This document shows, one piece after another, positions 17,406 to 26,253 of a DNA stretch of 64,000 nucleotides. Position 1 is the stretch's first letter. Each line of letters opens with the position of its first letter. The translations under genes were made by a program, and so were the position numbers. This DNA is from Dechloromonas sp. ZY10 (lineage in GTDB: Bacteria > Pseudomonadota > Gammaproteobacteria > Burkholderiales > Rhodocyclaceae): positions 1,721,501 to 1,785,500 of the forward strand of contig NZ_CP144212.1 of assembly GCF_041378895.1 (NCBI RefSeq). Direction: 5' to 3'. The notes under the pieces were generated by a model. It worked only from the letters and a program-made list of their open reading frames with translations, did not search any database and was not told the DNA's origin.

Positions 17406-18539
17406 TTAGAAAAGCGGTAGTTCCTGTTGTCCTACCGGAGCCGACTCCCCTGCTCCAGCCGCCTCCAGGCCGCCGACGCGGACCCCGAGCAGACGCAGCC
17501 GACGGTCGAGGGCAACGCGTTTCAGGCATTCACCGGCCGCTTTGCGGATTCGCCCGGGGTCATCGACGGCCAGCGGCATGGTCAGGTCGCGGGTTGCGGT
17601 GCGGAAGTCGGCATAGCGCAGCTTGATGCCAATCGTCCGGCCACGATAGCCTTTGCGTTGCAGGTCGGCGGCAACGCGCTGGCAGAGGTCGGTAAAGATT
17701 TCCGATAGTTGTGCCCGGTCGGCACGCACGTCGAGATCGCGCTCAAAGGTGGTTTCGCGGCTGATCGACTTGGGTTCGCTGGCCAGTTCCAGCGGCCTGT
17801 CGTCGATGCCATGCGCCGCACGGTGCAGCCAGCGCCCGGTTTGCAGGCCAAAATGGGCGATCAGGGCATCCGGCGGCTGGGCCGCCAGTTGGCCGATGGT
17901 CTCAATGCCCAGCGTGGCGAGGCGTTCGCCGGTTTTGGGGCCGATGCCGTTGATCCGACGAACCGGCAAGGGCCAGATCCGGGTCGGCAGATCGTCGATA
18001 CTGAGCAAGGTGACCCCGTCTGGTTTGTCGAGGTCGGAGCAGATTTTGGCCAGCAGCTTGTTTGGCGCGATGCCAATCGAACAACTCAGCCCGGTGGCTT
18101 GGTGCGCGGCTGCCTTGATCGTTTCAGCCAGCGGCCGCGAGGCTTGCGGTAGCTGGCTGAGGTCGATGTAGATTTCGTCAATCCCGCGATCTTCGATCAG
18201 CGGTGCGATTTCTGCGACAGCAGCCTTGAAGCGCCGGGAATATTCGCGATACGCGGCGAAGTTGGCCGGTAGCAGGATCGCATCCGGCGCCAGTTGGGCC
18301 GCCTTCATCAGTCCGATCCCGGAATGTACCCCCAGCTTGCGGGCTTCGTAAGTCGCCGTGGTTGCTACGCCTCGGCCGCGATAGTCGCGCAAACGGGCAA
18401 AGCCATCGCTGCCGCCAGTCGGTACGTTCCGCCCGCCGACCACGACCGGCTGCCCGCGCAACCCAGGATAATGCAGCAACTCGACCGAAGCGAAGAAGGC
18501 ATCCATGTCGAGGTGGGCAATACGACGATAGCTGTTCAT
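17406..18539 (-). CDS. dinB: DNA polymerase IV (DinB), translesion polymerase
   Basis: A 377-residue Y-family polymerase. Motif I is HLDMDAFFASVE right after the start, and the second acidic motif is GIDEIYIDLS near residue 110. The helix-hairpin-helix PVRRINGIGPKTGERL and the little-finger domain follow. The extreme C-terminus QQELPLF is a textbook beta-clamp binding motif. The ATG at 18539 gives the usual DinB start (MNSYRRIAHLDMDA). A perfect LexA box spans this start codon. Upstream in-frame codons would put the operator inside the gene and are less likely. Confidence 0.95.
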   Translation of the reverse strand: MNSYRRIAHLDMDAFFASVELLHYPGLRGQPVVVGGRNVPTGGSDGFARLRDYRGRGVATTATYEARKLGVHSGIGLMKAAQLAPDAILLPANFAAYREYSRRFKAAVAEIAPLIEDRGIDEIYIDLSQLPQASRPLAETIKAAAHQATGLSCSIGIAPNKLLAKICSDLDKPDGVTLLSIDDLPTRIWPLPVRRINGIGPKTGERLATLGIETIGQLAAQPPDALIAHFGLQTGRWLHRAAHGIDDRPLELASEPKSISRETTFERDLDVRADRAQLSEIFTDLCQRVAADLQRKGYRGRTIGIKLRYADFRTATRDLTMPLAVDDPGRIRKAAGECLKRVALDRRLRLLGVRVGGLEAAGAGESAPVGQQELPLF

Positions 18540-18547
18540 AAATACAG
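18532..18547. promoter_or_regulatory. LexA operator overlapping the dinB start codon
   Basis: CTGTTCATAAATACAG fits CTGT-N8-ACAG exactly. It covers the dinB ATG (18539-18537) and abuts a perfect TATACT -10 hexamer on the minus strand (18551-18546). With that -10, transcription would begin within a base or two of the ATG, so the mRNA is probably leaderless. The divergent gene at 18619 starts only about 70 bases away. Confidence 0.9.
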
Positions 18548-18618
18548 TATATCGCTTTTGCGCTAGAATGTTGCCGGTTTTCCCTTCCCCTTTTTCTTGC
18601 CGCAGGATCGCTGGCCGC

Positions 18619-18915
18619 GTGTCTGACAAACCCTGGTTCCTCTATTTGATCGAATGCCGTGACGGTAGTATTTATACCGGTATCACGGTTGATGTGGCGG
18701 CCCGTTACGCTGCGCATTGTGCCGGGAAAGGGGCGCGCTACACTCGTTCGCATCCACCGCAACAACTCCTGGCCTGGGCTGTTCATGGCGACCGCGCGGC
18801 AGCTGCCCGCGAGGAGTTCCGGGTCAAGCAGTTGAGTCCAGGCGAAAAGCGGCGCTATGCAGCAGTACTCGGACTGCCGACAATGCCTCCCGGGCCTGTG
18901 GCGGGGAGTGACTGA
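18619..18915 (+). CDS. GIY-YIG nuclease superfamily protein (UPF0213-like)
   Basis: About 98 residues from a GTG start (VSDKPWFLYLIECRDGSIYTG). The single GIY-YIG domain shows FLYLIE and SIYTGIT, then ARYAAHCAGKGARYTR, the layout of short YhbQ/YazA-type proteins. These are presumed DNA-structure nucleases with poorly known roles. An ATG at 18568 would add 17 residues. It is divergent from dinB with an SOS box between them, so it may be damage-inducible (inference). Its stop overlaps the next start as TGATG. Confidence 0.85.
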   Translation: MSDKPWFLYLIECRDGSIYTGITVDVAARYAAHCAGKGARYTRSHPPQQLLAWAVHGDRAAAAREEFRVKQLSPGEKRRYAAVLGLPTMPPGPVAGSD

Positions 18916-19640
18916 TGGTAACTCGCACGGTCCTGTTCCGGCGTCTCTGGCTGGCGGGAGCGCTGCTTTTGGCGGCCTGGCCGTTGCTCGCCGCCGACCC
19001 TTGCGGCGAATTGCCCAAGCCCAGTGTTGACTTGCAACGACTGGACGAAGCGGTCAAGCAGGACGATCGCTATAGCTACCGTACCCTGACCAGCCTGGCC
19101 GGAGAACGGACTCGTCCGAACCAGACCGTACTCGGCCTGACACGGGGCAAGGTAGTGGCGCGGATTGCGTTGCGGGCACCGCGCCTGGTCGACCCCAGCG
19201 GCCGCTGGGAATGCCTGAGCCCGCAATTGCAGGTGAGTTTTGGCTATGCGCCGCTGACAGTGCACGTTGCCAGTGAATTTCCACCCGGCAGTTGCGCCTA
19301 TCAGGAAATTTTGGCGCATGAGCAGAAGCACGTCGAGGCTTATCGCCAGCATGCCGTTGCAATCGAGCAGGAGCTGGCGGCCACCTTTGCCGCCCGCTTT
19401 ACTGCCGATCCGCAGCCGTGGCGCGGAGCGGCCGGACAAGTGGGCGAACGTCTGCAAAAGGAACTTGACGAACGCTGGCTGCCCTTCATTCAGCGTCGGC
19501 TGGCGGCGGTTGAGGTGGCGCAAGCGGCGGTTGATGCCCCCGAGGAATATGAGCGGGTCAGTCAGTCATGCGATGGCGAAATCAGGAAGCGGCTGCAGGC
19601 CCCGGCCGCTCGGGGCGGAGCCAGACCGGCGCGGCCCTAG
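18915..19640 (+). CDS. Secreted HExxH protein, putative zinc peptidase
   Basis: A 241-residue protein with a signal peptide (LWLAGALLLAAWPLLAAD, cleavage near 27). A mid-protein motif AHEQKHVEAY (near residue 137) fits HExxH zinc-peptidase sites, as in DUF922-type proteins. Four cysteines (CGEL, WECLS, GSCAY, QSCDG) suggest two disulfides in the periplasm. The rest is helical and Ala/Glu/Arg-rich. It is translationally coupled (TGATG) to the GIY-YIG gene. Its 3' end overlaps the convergent frnE-like gene by 4 bases. Substrate unknown. Confidence 0.7.
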   Translation: MVTRTVLFRRLWLAGALLLAAWPLLAADPCGELPKPSVDLQRLDEAVKQDDRYSYRTLTSLAGERTRPNQTVLGLTRGKVVARIALRAPRLVDPSGRWECLSPQLQVSFGYAPLTVHVASEFPPGSCAYQEILAHEQKHVEAYRQHAVAIEQELAATFAARFTADPQPWRGAAGQVGERLQKELDERWLPFIQRRLAAVEVAQAAVDAPEEYERVSQSCDGEIRKRLQAPAARGGARPARP

Positions 19641-20290
19641 GCTGCCGTGGCAGTCAGCCGGCTGCGGATTGCCGCAGCCAGTCGAGCCGGGTCTTCGGCA
19701 CCGACCACGGCAAGTTGCCGGTCGAGAATGAAGGTTGGCACGCTATTGACTCCGGCCAGGCGGAATTCGCGCTCGCTGGCTCGCAACTCGGCAATCCCCA
19801 CGGTCGACGCGAGAAAATCGCAAATTTCCTCGCGTGGGTAGCCCAGCTCGCCGGCAAGATCGAGCAAGACCTCGGGGTCGCCGACGTTCTTCCCTTCGAC
19901 GAATTGCGCGGCAAACAGGCGCTCGACCAGCGGCCGGGCATCCTCCCCGGCGGCCTGAACCCGACCAATCAAGCGGTGGGCAGCCAGGGTGTTGGCGCGG
20001 ACCGCGATTTTTTCGAATTCGTACACCAGGCCATACACCGCGCCAGCCATACGGACCTGGGCAAAAATCGCCTCGACGCGCTCGCGGCTGCCAAACTTGT
20101 CGATCAGGAAAGGCAAGTAGGGTTCGCCGGCCGGCGGCGTATCCGGATTGAGGAAAAACGGCCGCCACAAAATGCGGCAAGCAAAGTCGGGAAACTCCTG
20201 GCGAATTTCGGCCAGCGCGGCATCGAGCCGGCGTGTGCCGATATAACACCAGGGACAGACGATGTCGGAAACAATTTCCAGGGTCAGCAT
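19637..20290 (-). CDS. DsbA-family oxidoreductase, FrnE-like
   Basis: A 217-residue thioredoxin-fold protein of the DsbA/2-hydroxychromene-2-carboxylate isomerase group. It has CPWC at residues 13-16 (IVSDIVCPWCYIG) and the cis-proline region GVNSVPTFILDRQ near 185. It has no signal peptide, so it should act in the cytoplasm as a dithiol oxidoreductase or isomerase, as FrnE does. It is the last gene of the minus-strand run from mltG. A half-copy of the dispersed motif lies inside (near 19797). Confidence 0.88.
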   Translation of the reverse strand: MLTLEIVSDIVCPWCYIGTRRLDAALAEIRQEFPDFACRILWRPFFLNPDTPPAGEPYLPFLIDKFGSRERVEAIFAQVRMAGAVYGLVYEFEKIAVRANTLAAHRLIGRVQAAGEDARPLVERLFAAQFVEGKNVGDPEVLLDLAGELGYPREEICDFLASTVGIAELRASEREFRLAGVNSVPTFILDRQLAVVGAEDPARLAAAIRSRLTATAA

Positions 20291-20314
20291 GGCAGGCTCG
20301 GTCGGCGGAAGTCC

Positions 20315-20977
20315 TTAGCGGACCTCCAGGTCGACTGAACGACTGAAGCGGCCGCCAGCCTGGCGCAACACGTCGACGATGTCGGTATTGCCGCCGCGCA
20401 AGGCCAGGTCGGCAGCGGTATCGCCGGCCTCGGTGGTCAGCGCCACGTCGGCGCCGTTGGCAAGCAGCAGCTTGACCACCGGCAAGTGCCCGTTGCGGGC
20501 GGCGACGATCAGCGGGGTCATGCCGTTTTCGGCGGCAGCGTTAATATTCGCCCCGGCCTTGAGCAGCAGGCGGGCGATCTCCAGGTGGCCGGCGAAAGCG
20601 GCGTAGGCCAGCGGCGTCCAGCCCGGATTGTTCGGTGTCGCGCCGGCAGCCAGCAGCAATTCGACCACCTTTTGATGGCCGCGGAAAGCCGCCAGGCGCA
20701 AGGCGCTGTCGCCATCCGAATTGCGGGCATTGAGCTTGGCGCGCTGCTGGATCAGGATGTCGACGACCCCGGCGTGGCCATCGCGGGCGGCGAGCATCAA
20801 CAGCGTGTTGCCGTCGATGTCGGTGGTGTCGACCGAAGCGCCGCGTGCGGTCAGGTTGGCGATTTCCTGAGCATCGCCCATCTTGGCGGCAGTAATCAGG
20901 TCGTCGTAAGTCGCAGCCTGGACGAAAAGCGGCAGGCTCAGCGCGATAACTACGGTCAACAGGCGTTTGGGGCTCAT
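20315..20977 (-). CDS. Periplasmic ankyrin-repeat protein
   Basis: A 220-residue protein with a signal peptide (LLTVVIALSLPLFVQAAT) followed by about five ankyrin repeats. The repeats show the usual G-TPL--AA--GH---V--LL--GA pattern (for example GNTLLMLAARDGHAGVVDIL and GMTPLIVAARNGHLPVVKLL). Such proteins bind partner proteins; in some bacteria they accompany catalase or secretion systems, but nothing here names the partner. It starts 7 bases after tatD ends and is probably co-transcribed with it. Confidence 0.88.
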   Translation of the reverse strand: MSPKRLLTVVIALSLPLFVQAATYDDLITAAKMGDAQEIANLTARGASVDTTDIDGNTLLMLAARDGHAGVVDILIQQRAKLNARNSDGDSALRLAAFRGHQKVVELLLAAGATPNNPGWTPLAYAAFAGHLEIARLLLKAGANINAAAENGMTPLIVAARNGHLPVVKLLLANGADVALTTEAGDTAADLALRGGNTDIVDVLRQAGGRFSRSVDLEVR

Positions 20978-20984
20978 ATCAGGC

Positions 20985-21764
20985 TCATTCAGCAGGGCGA
21001 CGGGCGTGGGAGAAAAGTGTGAAGAAATTGTCGGTACTGGCGGCGATCACCTCGGCGACCGGTAGTTCACGCAGGCGGGCGATTTCTTCGGCGACGTAGC
21101 GGACATAGGCCGGTTCGTTCGGCTTGCCGCGATAGGGAACCGGCGCCAGGTACGGCGCGTCGGTCTCGACCAGCAGCCGGTCGAGCGGGCAACGGCTGGC
21201 AACCTCCTTGACGATGGTCGCGTTCTTGAAAGTGACGATGCCCGAAAACGACAGGTAAAAGCCGAGATCGAGCGCGCTGCGTGCAATTTCCCAGTTTTCG
21301 GTAAAGCAGTGCATCACCCCGCCAACCGCCTCGGCACCCTCCTCGCGCAACACCCGCAAGGTATCGTCCGCCGATTCGCGGGTATGCACCACCAACGGCT
21401 TGCCGCAGGCGCGGGCGGCTCGGATATGGGTGCGAAAGCGCTCGCGCTGCCATTCCGGCTGGTCCTTCTGCCAGTAGTAATCGAGGCCGGTTTCACCGAT
21501 GGCGATCACCTTGGGATGGTCGGCCAAGGCCAGCAGACGGGCAAGGTCGGGCTCTTCGACATCGGTGTATTCGGGATGCACGCCAACGGTGGCGTACAGA
21601 CGCTGATCCTGCTCGGCCAGTGCCAGCACCCGGGGGAAATCTTCGAGATTGACACCAATGCAAACGGCGGCGCCGACACCGTTTTCCTGCATCCGCTGCA
21701 GAACCTCCGGCAGGCGTTGGGCAAGGTCGGGAAAATCAAGGTGGCAATGTGAATCGACAATCAT
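20985..21764 (-). CDS. TatD-family metal-dependent deoxyribonuclease (YcfH-like)
   Basis: A 259-residue TIM-barrel hydrolase. Metal ligands are seen in VDSHCHLDF at the N-terminus, IGETGLDYYW near 95, VVHTRES near 130, GVMHCFTE near 155 and LLVETDAPYLAP near 205. The family includes 3'-5' exonucleases acting in DNA repair, but YcfH-type members next to holB and pilZ have no firm role. It belongs to the mltG-tmk-holB-pilZ-tatD run. Confidence 0.92.
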   Translation of the reverse strand: MIVDSHCHLDFPDLAQRLPEVLQRMQENGVGAAVCIGVNLEDFPRVLALAEQDQRLYATVGVHPEYTDVEEPDLARLLALADHPKVIAIGETGLDYYWQKDQPEWQRERFRTHIRAARACGKPLVVHTRESADDTLRVLREEGAEAVGGVMHCFTENWEIARSALDLGFYLSFSGIVTFKNATIVKEVASRCPLDRLLVETDAPYLAPVPYRGKPNEPAYVRYVAEEIARLRELPVAEVIAASTDNFFTLFSHARRPAE

Positions 21765-21912
21765 CTTTCAATCCGTACCGGGTCTGTCACCAGGCTAAAG
21801 AAGCGGCCAAGCACTCGGCTTGGCAAGGTCGTGGCTGTCGTTGAATGTTGCCAAAGACCTGTTAACTTCGATTTTTACATTAAAAACACAGTTTAACTAT
21901 TTGTTTTTGCTT

Positions 21913-21936
21913 ATTTCTACGGTCGACCGTGGAAAT
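21913..21936. repeat. Dispersed palindrome between pilZ and tatD
   Basis: A 24-bp palindrome (one G-T position) centred between 21924 and 21925, with core ACGGTCGACCGT at 21919-21930. It lies 26 bases beyond the pilZ stop on the minus strand. The flanks GCTTATTTC and GAAATTCGAGAAAAGC extend the symmetry imperfectly. Confidence 0.9.
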
Positions 21937-21961
21937 TCGAGAAAAGCAGCTTCCTGCCCGA

Positions 21962-22321
21962 CTACAGGGTATGGGTCGGGCGCGAGGAACCGAGTACGCC
22001 GCCAAGCAAACCCTCAATCTTGCGCCGTGCATCCTGACCGCTCTCATCCTTGTTGAAATGGATGCCGACGCCTTGCGCCCGGCCGTTCTGGGCACCGCCC
22101 GGCGTCAGCCAGACGACGGTACCGGCGATCGGCAGCTTGGTCGGATCATCCATCAGCGACAGCAGCATGAATACTTCGTCGCCCAATTTGTACGGGCGGG
22201 TGGTCGGGATGAAAATTCCGCCATGCTTGAGATGCGGCATGAAGGCGGCGTAGAGGGCCGAACGCGAGTTGATGTTCAGCGACAGCACGCTGGGGCGGGC
22301 GGCAGGTTTGGTTTCGCTCAT
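21962..22321 (-). CDS. PilZ-domain protein
   Basis: A 119-residue protein opening MSETKPAARPSVLSLNINSR, with the type IV pilus PilZ pattern (LYAAFMPHLKHGGIFIPT, LPIAGTVVWLTPGG, GVGIHF). These PilZ proteins bind PilB/FimX-like partners and often lack the RxxxR c-di-GMP site; here no RxxxR is seen in the N-terminal part. It is needed for pilus assembly in related bacteria. It follows holB with a 32-base gap, as is common. Confidence 0.88.
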   Translation of the reverse strand: MSETKPAARPSVLSLNINSRSALYAAFMPHLKHGGIFIPTTRPYKLGDEVFMLLSLMDDPTKLPIAGTVVWLTPGGAQNGRAQGVGIHFNKDESGQDARRKIEGLLGGVLGSSRPTHTL

Positions 22322-22353
22322 GGCAATCGACAGGGGCTCGGAACGGGACTCGG

Positions 22354-23385
22354 CTAACGCGGGACGAACAGCGCACGATATTCGACGAACAGGCTTTCCA
22401 GGAACAGGCGTGCGTTCAGCGGTTGTTCGGCCTCCTGGCGCCGGCTATTCAGCGCGCGGTAGGCCTGGATCAGCCGCACATCGGGAATCATAGCAGCGAG
22501 GTTGCGGATTGCCGCCTGTTGCGGCAGAAAATAGCGAACCGGCAGGTCGTTGGCAGCCAGCGTCAGGTCGATCAGCCATTTTTGCAGCGCCTCGACGATC
22601 TGCTTGAGCAAGAGTTTGCCCTTGGCATCCTTGATCGCCTTGTCAAACTCGCCGGCGGCGGCCAGTGGATCGAGCTCCCGGGCATTGCTCAAACGCCGGC
22701 ACAGCTGGTCCAGCCAGGCTCCCTGCCCTGATGCCGCCAGTTCGCTGGCCAACAGCGGCGCGCCGCCGGCCAAGGCCAGCCAGCGCTCGGCCTCGGCCAG
22801 CCCGGCTTCGCTCAGCAGGCGCTCAGCCAGGGCGCTCGAAGGCAGCGGCACCGGAATTGCCTGGCAGCGACTGCGGATCGTCGGCAAGAGCCGGTTTGGT
22901 TCGCTTGAAACCATTAAAAACAATGTACTTGGCGCCGGTTCTTCAAGTGTTTTAAGAAGCGCGTTCGCGGAGTTGCGATTCATCGCCTCGGTCGGATGGA
23001 CGAGGACGACGCGCAGGCCGCCGCGATGGGTGCCAACATTCAGAAATTCGTCGAGGCCGCGAATCTGCTCGATGGTGATCTGCTGGCTCGGCTTCTTTTT
23101 GCTTTCCTTGTTGTCGTCAGCCTCGCCTTCTTCGGCCAGTGCTTCCGGTTGCAAGAGGCGGAAGTCGGGGTGATTGCCCTGTGCAAACCAATTGCAAGCC
23201 AGGCACTGCCCGCAAGCGCGCCCGTCGGCTTGCGGCTTTTCGCAAAGCAGGCTGGCGGCAAAATGGCGGGCCAGGGCAAATTTTCCAATGCCGCGCTGAC
23301 CGACCAGTAGCAGCGCATGGGGTAGCTTTTCGCGCCGTCCCTGAAGGCCTTTCCAGACTTTTTGATGAAGCTCTATTTCATTCAT
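22354..23385 (-). CDS. holB: DNA polymerase III subunit delta' (HolB)
   Basis: A 343-residue clamp-loader subunit. It shows the family layout: an N-terminal AAA+ module with a P-loop-like GQRGIGKFALARHFA near residues 28-42, four zinc-binding cysteines (LLCEK...CGQCLACNW), VVLVHPTEAMNRNSANALLKTLEEP near 130, and the SRCQAIPVP sensor region near 175. It ends 2 bases before the tmk stop in the compact minus-strand operon. Confidence 0.93.
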   Translation of the reverse strand: MNEIELHQKVWKGLQGRREKLPHALLLVGQRGIGKFALARHFAASLLCEKPQADGRACGQCLACNWFAQGNHPDFRLLQPEALAEEGEADDNKESKKKPSQQITIEQIRGLDEFLNVGTHRGGLRVVLVHPTEAMNRNSANALLKTLEEPAPSTLFLMVSSEPNRLLPTIRSRCQAIPVPLPSSALAERLLSEAGLAEAERWLALAGGAPLLASELAASGQGAWLDQLCRRLSNARELDPLAAAGEFDKAIKDAKGKLLLKQIVEALQKWLIDLTLAANDLPVRYFLPQQAAIRNLAAMIPDVRLIQAYRALNSRRQEAEQPLNARLFLESLFVEYRALFVPR

Positions 23386-23387
23386 TT

Positions 23388-24026
23388 TCAGATACTTGAA
23401 ACAATTTGTTCAAGTTCTTTACGAATCGCTTCAATGACCCGATCCGAGTTGATGACATGCATCCGCTCAGGGTGCAGCCGAGCCCGTTCGAGATAGGCGA
23501 GGCGGACCCGCTGATGGAATTCGGCGCGTTCCTGCTCGAAGCGGTCGAGATGGCGGTTGGCCAGCGCAATGCGCTCGCGGGCAACCTCCAGCGGCAGATC
23601 GAAAACCAGCGTCAGGTCGGGCTGGCGATGCCCATGTACCCACTGCTCCAGAACCTGGAGTTTGTGCCGGTCGAGACCGCGCCCGCCACCCTGGTAAGCA
23701 TAGGTGGCGTCGCTGAAACGGTCGCAGATGACCCATTCGCCAGCGGCCAGTGCAGGCTCGATCAGTTTCGCCAGGTGTTCGCGGCGGGCTGCAAACATCA
23801 GCAGGGTTTCGGTTTCCAGGTGCATTTCTTCGTTCAGCAGCAAGCCCCGCAGCTTTTCGCCCAGTTCGGTGCCCCCCGGTTCACGGGTAACGCGTACGCT
23901 CAGGCCACGGCTGCGCAGCCAGTCGGCCAGCCAGTCGACGTGGCTGCTCTTGCCGGCACCGTCGATGCCTTCAAAGGTGATGAACTTGCCTGGCAGCGTG
24001 GGATTCGGCGCCTCCGGGAATTTCAT
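23388..24026 (-). CDS. tmk: Thymidylate kinase
   Basis: A 212-residue kinase that phosphorylates dTMP to dTDP. P-loop [12 protein letters not shown] at residues 18-29, the DRF motif in [20 protein letters not shown] near 100, and the substrate-binding [16 protein letters not shown] near 45 are all present. Its ATG overlaps the mltG stop by 4 bases. The N-terminus is a little longer than usual; no better start is seen. Confidence 0.95.
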   Translation of the reverse strand: MKFPEAPNPTLPGKFITFEGIDGAGKSSHVDWLADWLRSRGLSVRVTREPGGTELGEKLRGLLLNEEMHLETETLLMFAARREHLAKLIEPALAAGEWVICDRFSDATYAYQGGGRGLDRHKLQVLEQWVHGHRQPDLTLVFDLPLEVARERIALANRHLDRFEQERAEFHQRVRLAYLERARLHPERMHVINSDRVIEAIRKELEQIVSSI

Positions 24027-25033
24027 GGTCGTTTTCCTCTCTGGTAGCGGTTAACCGCGCGATTGTGTTCTTCCAGGGTCCGTGAGAACTCGCTGCTGCC
24101 ATCGCCGCGGGCGACAAAATACAAGGCATCGCTGCTGGCCGGATGCAGTGCGGCACGCAGCGAAGCCAGGCCCGGCATCGCAATCGGCGTCGGCGGCAAG
24201 CCAGCGCGGGTGTAGGTGTTGTAAGGGGTATCGGTCAGCAAGTCGTCCTTGCGCAGGTTGCCGTCGAAACGCTCGCCCAGCCCGTAGATCACGCTTGGAT
24301 CGGTCTGCAGCCGCATCCCCAGGCGCAGGCGATTGACGAAAACGGCGGCGACCAGGCTCCGGTCGGCTTCGCGGCCGGTTTCCTTTTCGACGATCGAGGC
24401 CATGACCAGTGCCTCCTGTGGCGAACGGTACGGCAGGTTGGTGGCCCGTACCGCCCATTCGGCATCGAGCCGCTGCTGCTGCGCACGCCGGGCGCGGGCC
24501 AGCAGCTCAAGGTCGGAGGAATGCTTGTCGAACAGATAGGTATCGGGGAACAGCCAGCCATCGAGGCGCTCGCCCGGCAAGCCGAGGCGACGGGCCAACT
24601 CGGCCTCGGGCAGACCAGCGCTGTCGTGGCTCAGGTCGGGGTGAGCATCGAGCCGCTGCCGCCACTGGCGGAAGGTCCAGCCTTCGATCAGCACCAATTC
24701 GCCCTGGGTGACCTTGCCGCGCACCAGCTTGTCGAGCAATTGCAGCGGCGTGGTACCGGCGTTCAGCGAATAGCTGCCGGCCTTGATTCCGGTTTCCGCG
24801 CCCTGCAGCCGGGCCAGCGCCAGCAACGGCCAGGTCGGAACAGCGACGCCGGCCGCCTGCATCTGGCCAATCGCAGCGCGCAGGCTGCTACCTGCCGGAA
24901 TCCGGAAATCGACCGGGGTCTGCCGCAACTGCAAGGGTGTTTGCAGCCACCACCAGGCCGCACCGCCAGCCAGCGCGACCAGTAGCAGCAGGAATAAAAA
25001 CAGGCGAACGAAGAATCGAAACAGGGAAAACAC
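24023..25033 (-). CDS. mltG: Endolytic murein transglycosylase MltG
   Basis: A 336-residue inner-membrane protein that cuts nascent peptidoglycan strands. It has an N-terminal membrane anchor ([21 protein letters not shown]), a LysM-like region, and the YceG domain. The catalytic glutamate is in [13 protein letters not shown] near residue 210, followed by [20 protein letters not shown]. It is the first gene of the minus-strand run with tmk and holB. The usual upstream partner pabC is absent; ygfZ lies divergent instead. Confidence 0.94.
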   Translation of the reverse strand: MFSLFRFFVRLFLFLLLLVALAGGAAWWWLQTPLQLRQTPVDFRIPAGSSLRAAIGQMQAAGVAVPTWPLLALARLQGAETGIKAGSYSLNAGTTPLQLLDKLVRGKVTQGELVLIEGWTFRQWRQRLDAHPDLSHDSAGLPEAELARRLGLPGERLDGWLFPDTYLFDKHSSDLELLARARRAQQQRLDAEWAVRATNLPYRSPQEALVMASIVEKETGREADRSLVAAVFVNRLRLGMRLQTDPSVIYGLGERFDGNLRKDDLLTDTPYNTYTRAGLPPTPIAMPGLASLRAALHPASSDALYFVARGDGSSEFSRTLEEHNRAVNRYQRGKRP

Positions 25034-25132
25034 GGGAACTCGCGACGGGCGGACCGGTCTGCCTCAGCCCGGAGGGCAGCAACACCGGAAACGGACAAAG
25101 GGCTGAGCCCAAGGCCGGCCCCCAAGGGACGA

Positions 25133-25138
25133 TATAAT
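25133..25138 (+). promoter_or_regulatory. Possible -10 element for ygfZ
   Basis: A perfect TATAAT in the mltG-ygfZ divergent gap, about 100 bases before ygfZ. No good TTGACA lies 16-18 bases upstream, so this is a weak call. Confidence 0.35.
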
Positions 25139-25239
25139 AAGCGATGAACCCGCCCGTGGTCCCGGCCGGCTGCACGCAGTAGCGGATTTCTGCCGCTGCG
25201 GCACCCTTCCACGGTCAACCTTTCCTGACAGGAGTTTTC

Positions 25240-26253
25240 ATGAATCCGAACTGGCGCAGTTTTCTCGAATCGGCCGAGGGCGAATTTTCTGCCGATGCCG
25301 CCGAACTGATCAGCTTTGGCGACCCTGCCGGCGAACTGCAGGCCGCCGCCGGCCAGACCGTCCTGGTCCCGCTGACGCATCTGGCGCAACTGGAGGCCCA
25401 CGGCGACGATGCCAAGAGTTTCCTGCACAACCAGTTCACCAGCGACATCAATCACCTGCCTGCGGCGCACGCCCAGCATGCCGGCTGGTGTTCGGCCAAG
25501 GGGCGGATGCAGGCCAGCTTCCTGGTCTGGCAAAACGCCGACGCTTATCGCCTGCTGCTATCGGCCGATCTGGTCGAATTCACCCTCAAGCGCTTGCCGA
25601 TGTTCATCCTGCGCTCCAAGGTCAAGCTGACCGCCTGCGCCGAGCGCGTCATGCTCGGTCTGGCCGGTCCGCAAGCCGGTGAGGCATTGGCTGATGCCGG
25701 TCTGCCCTGCCCGGCCGAGGATCTTGGGCTGGCGCTGGCAGGCGAGCACGAAGTGGTGCGCCTTGAAGCCGGGCGCTACCTGATCGCAACCCCGGTCAGC
25801 GCCCTTCCCGACCTGTGGCAGAAGCTCAGCGTCAAGGCCCGCCCGGCCGGCGTGCCGGTGTGGCGCTGGCTCGACGTACGTGCGGCTTTCCCACTGGTGA
25901 CGCTGGCGACCAAGGAAGAATTCGTGCCACAGATGGCCGATTTCGAAAAAATTGGCGGCGTCAGCTTCCACAAGGGCTGCTATCCGGGCCAGGAAATCGT
26001 CGCCCGTACCCAGTACCTGGGCAAGGTCAAGCGCCACCTGTTCCGGGTCAGTTGCGCGGCTGAGTTCAAGGCCGGCGATGTACTGCATTCACCCGGCAAC
26101 CCGGATCAGTCGGTGGGCCTGATCATGACCGCCGCCGCAGCCCCGGAGGGCGGTTTTGCCGGGCTGGCGGTGATTCAGTCCAGTCATGCCGGCGATGTGC
26201 ATCTGGGCGCGCTCGACGGTCCGCTGCTGCAGGCGGTTGCAGTCAATCCCTGA
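25240..26253 (+). CDS. ygfZ: Folate-dependent iron-sulfur cluster protein YgfZ
   Basis: A 337-residue GcvT-like protein, which with tetrahydrofolate supports the maturation of some Fe-S enzymes. The diagnostic motif KGCYPGQEIVART is present near residue 245, with the conserved cysteine. The N-terminal folate-binding region includes FLHNQFTSDINHLP. An AGGAG site precedes the ATG by 7 bases. A half-copy of the dispersed motif (CCACGGTCAAC near 25208) lies in the leader. Confidence 0.94.
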   Translation: MNPNWRSFLESAEGEFSADAAELISFGDPAGELQAAAGQTVLVPLTHLAQLEAHGDDAKSFLHNQFTSDINHLPAAHAQHAGWCSAKGRMQASFLVWQNADAYRLLLSADLVEFTLKRLPMFILRSKVKLTACAERVMLGLAGPQAGEALADAGLPCPAEDLGLALAGEHEVVRLEAGRYLIATPVSALPDLWQKLSVKARPAGVPVWRWLDVRAAFPLVTLATKEEFVPQMADFEKIGGVSFHKGCYPGQEIVARTQYLGKVKRHLFRVSCAAEFKAGDVLHSPGNPDQSVGLIMTAAAAPEGGFAGLAVIQSSHAGDVHLGALDGPLLQAVAVNP

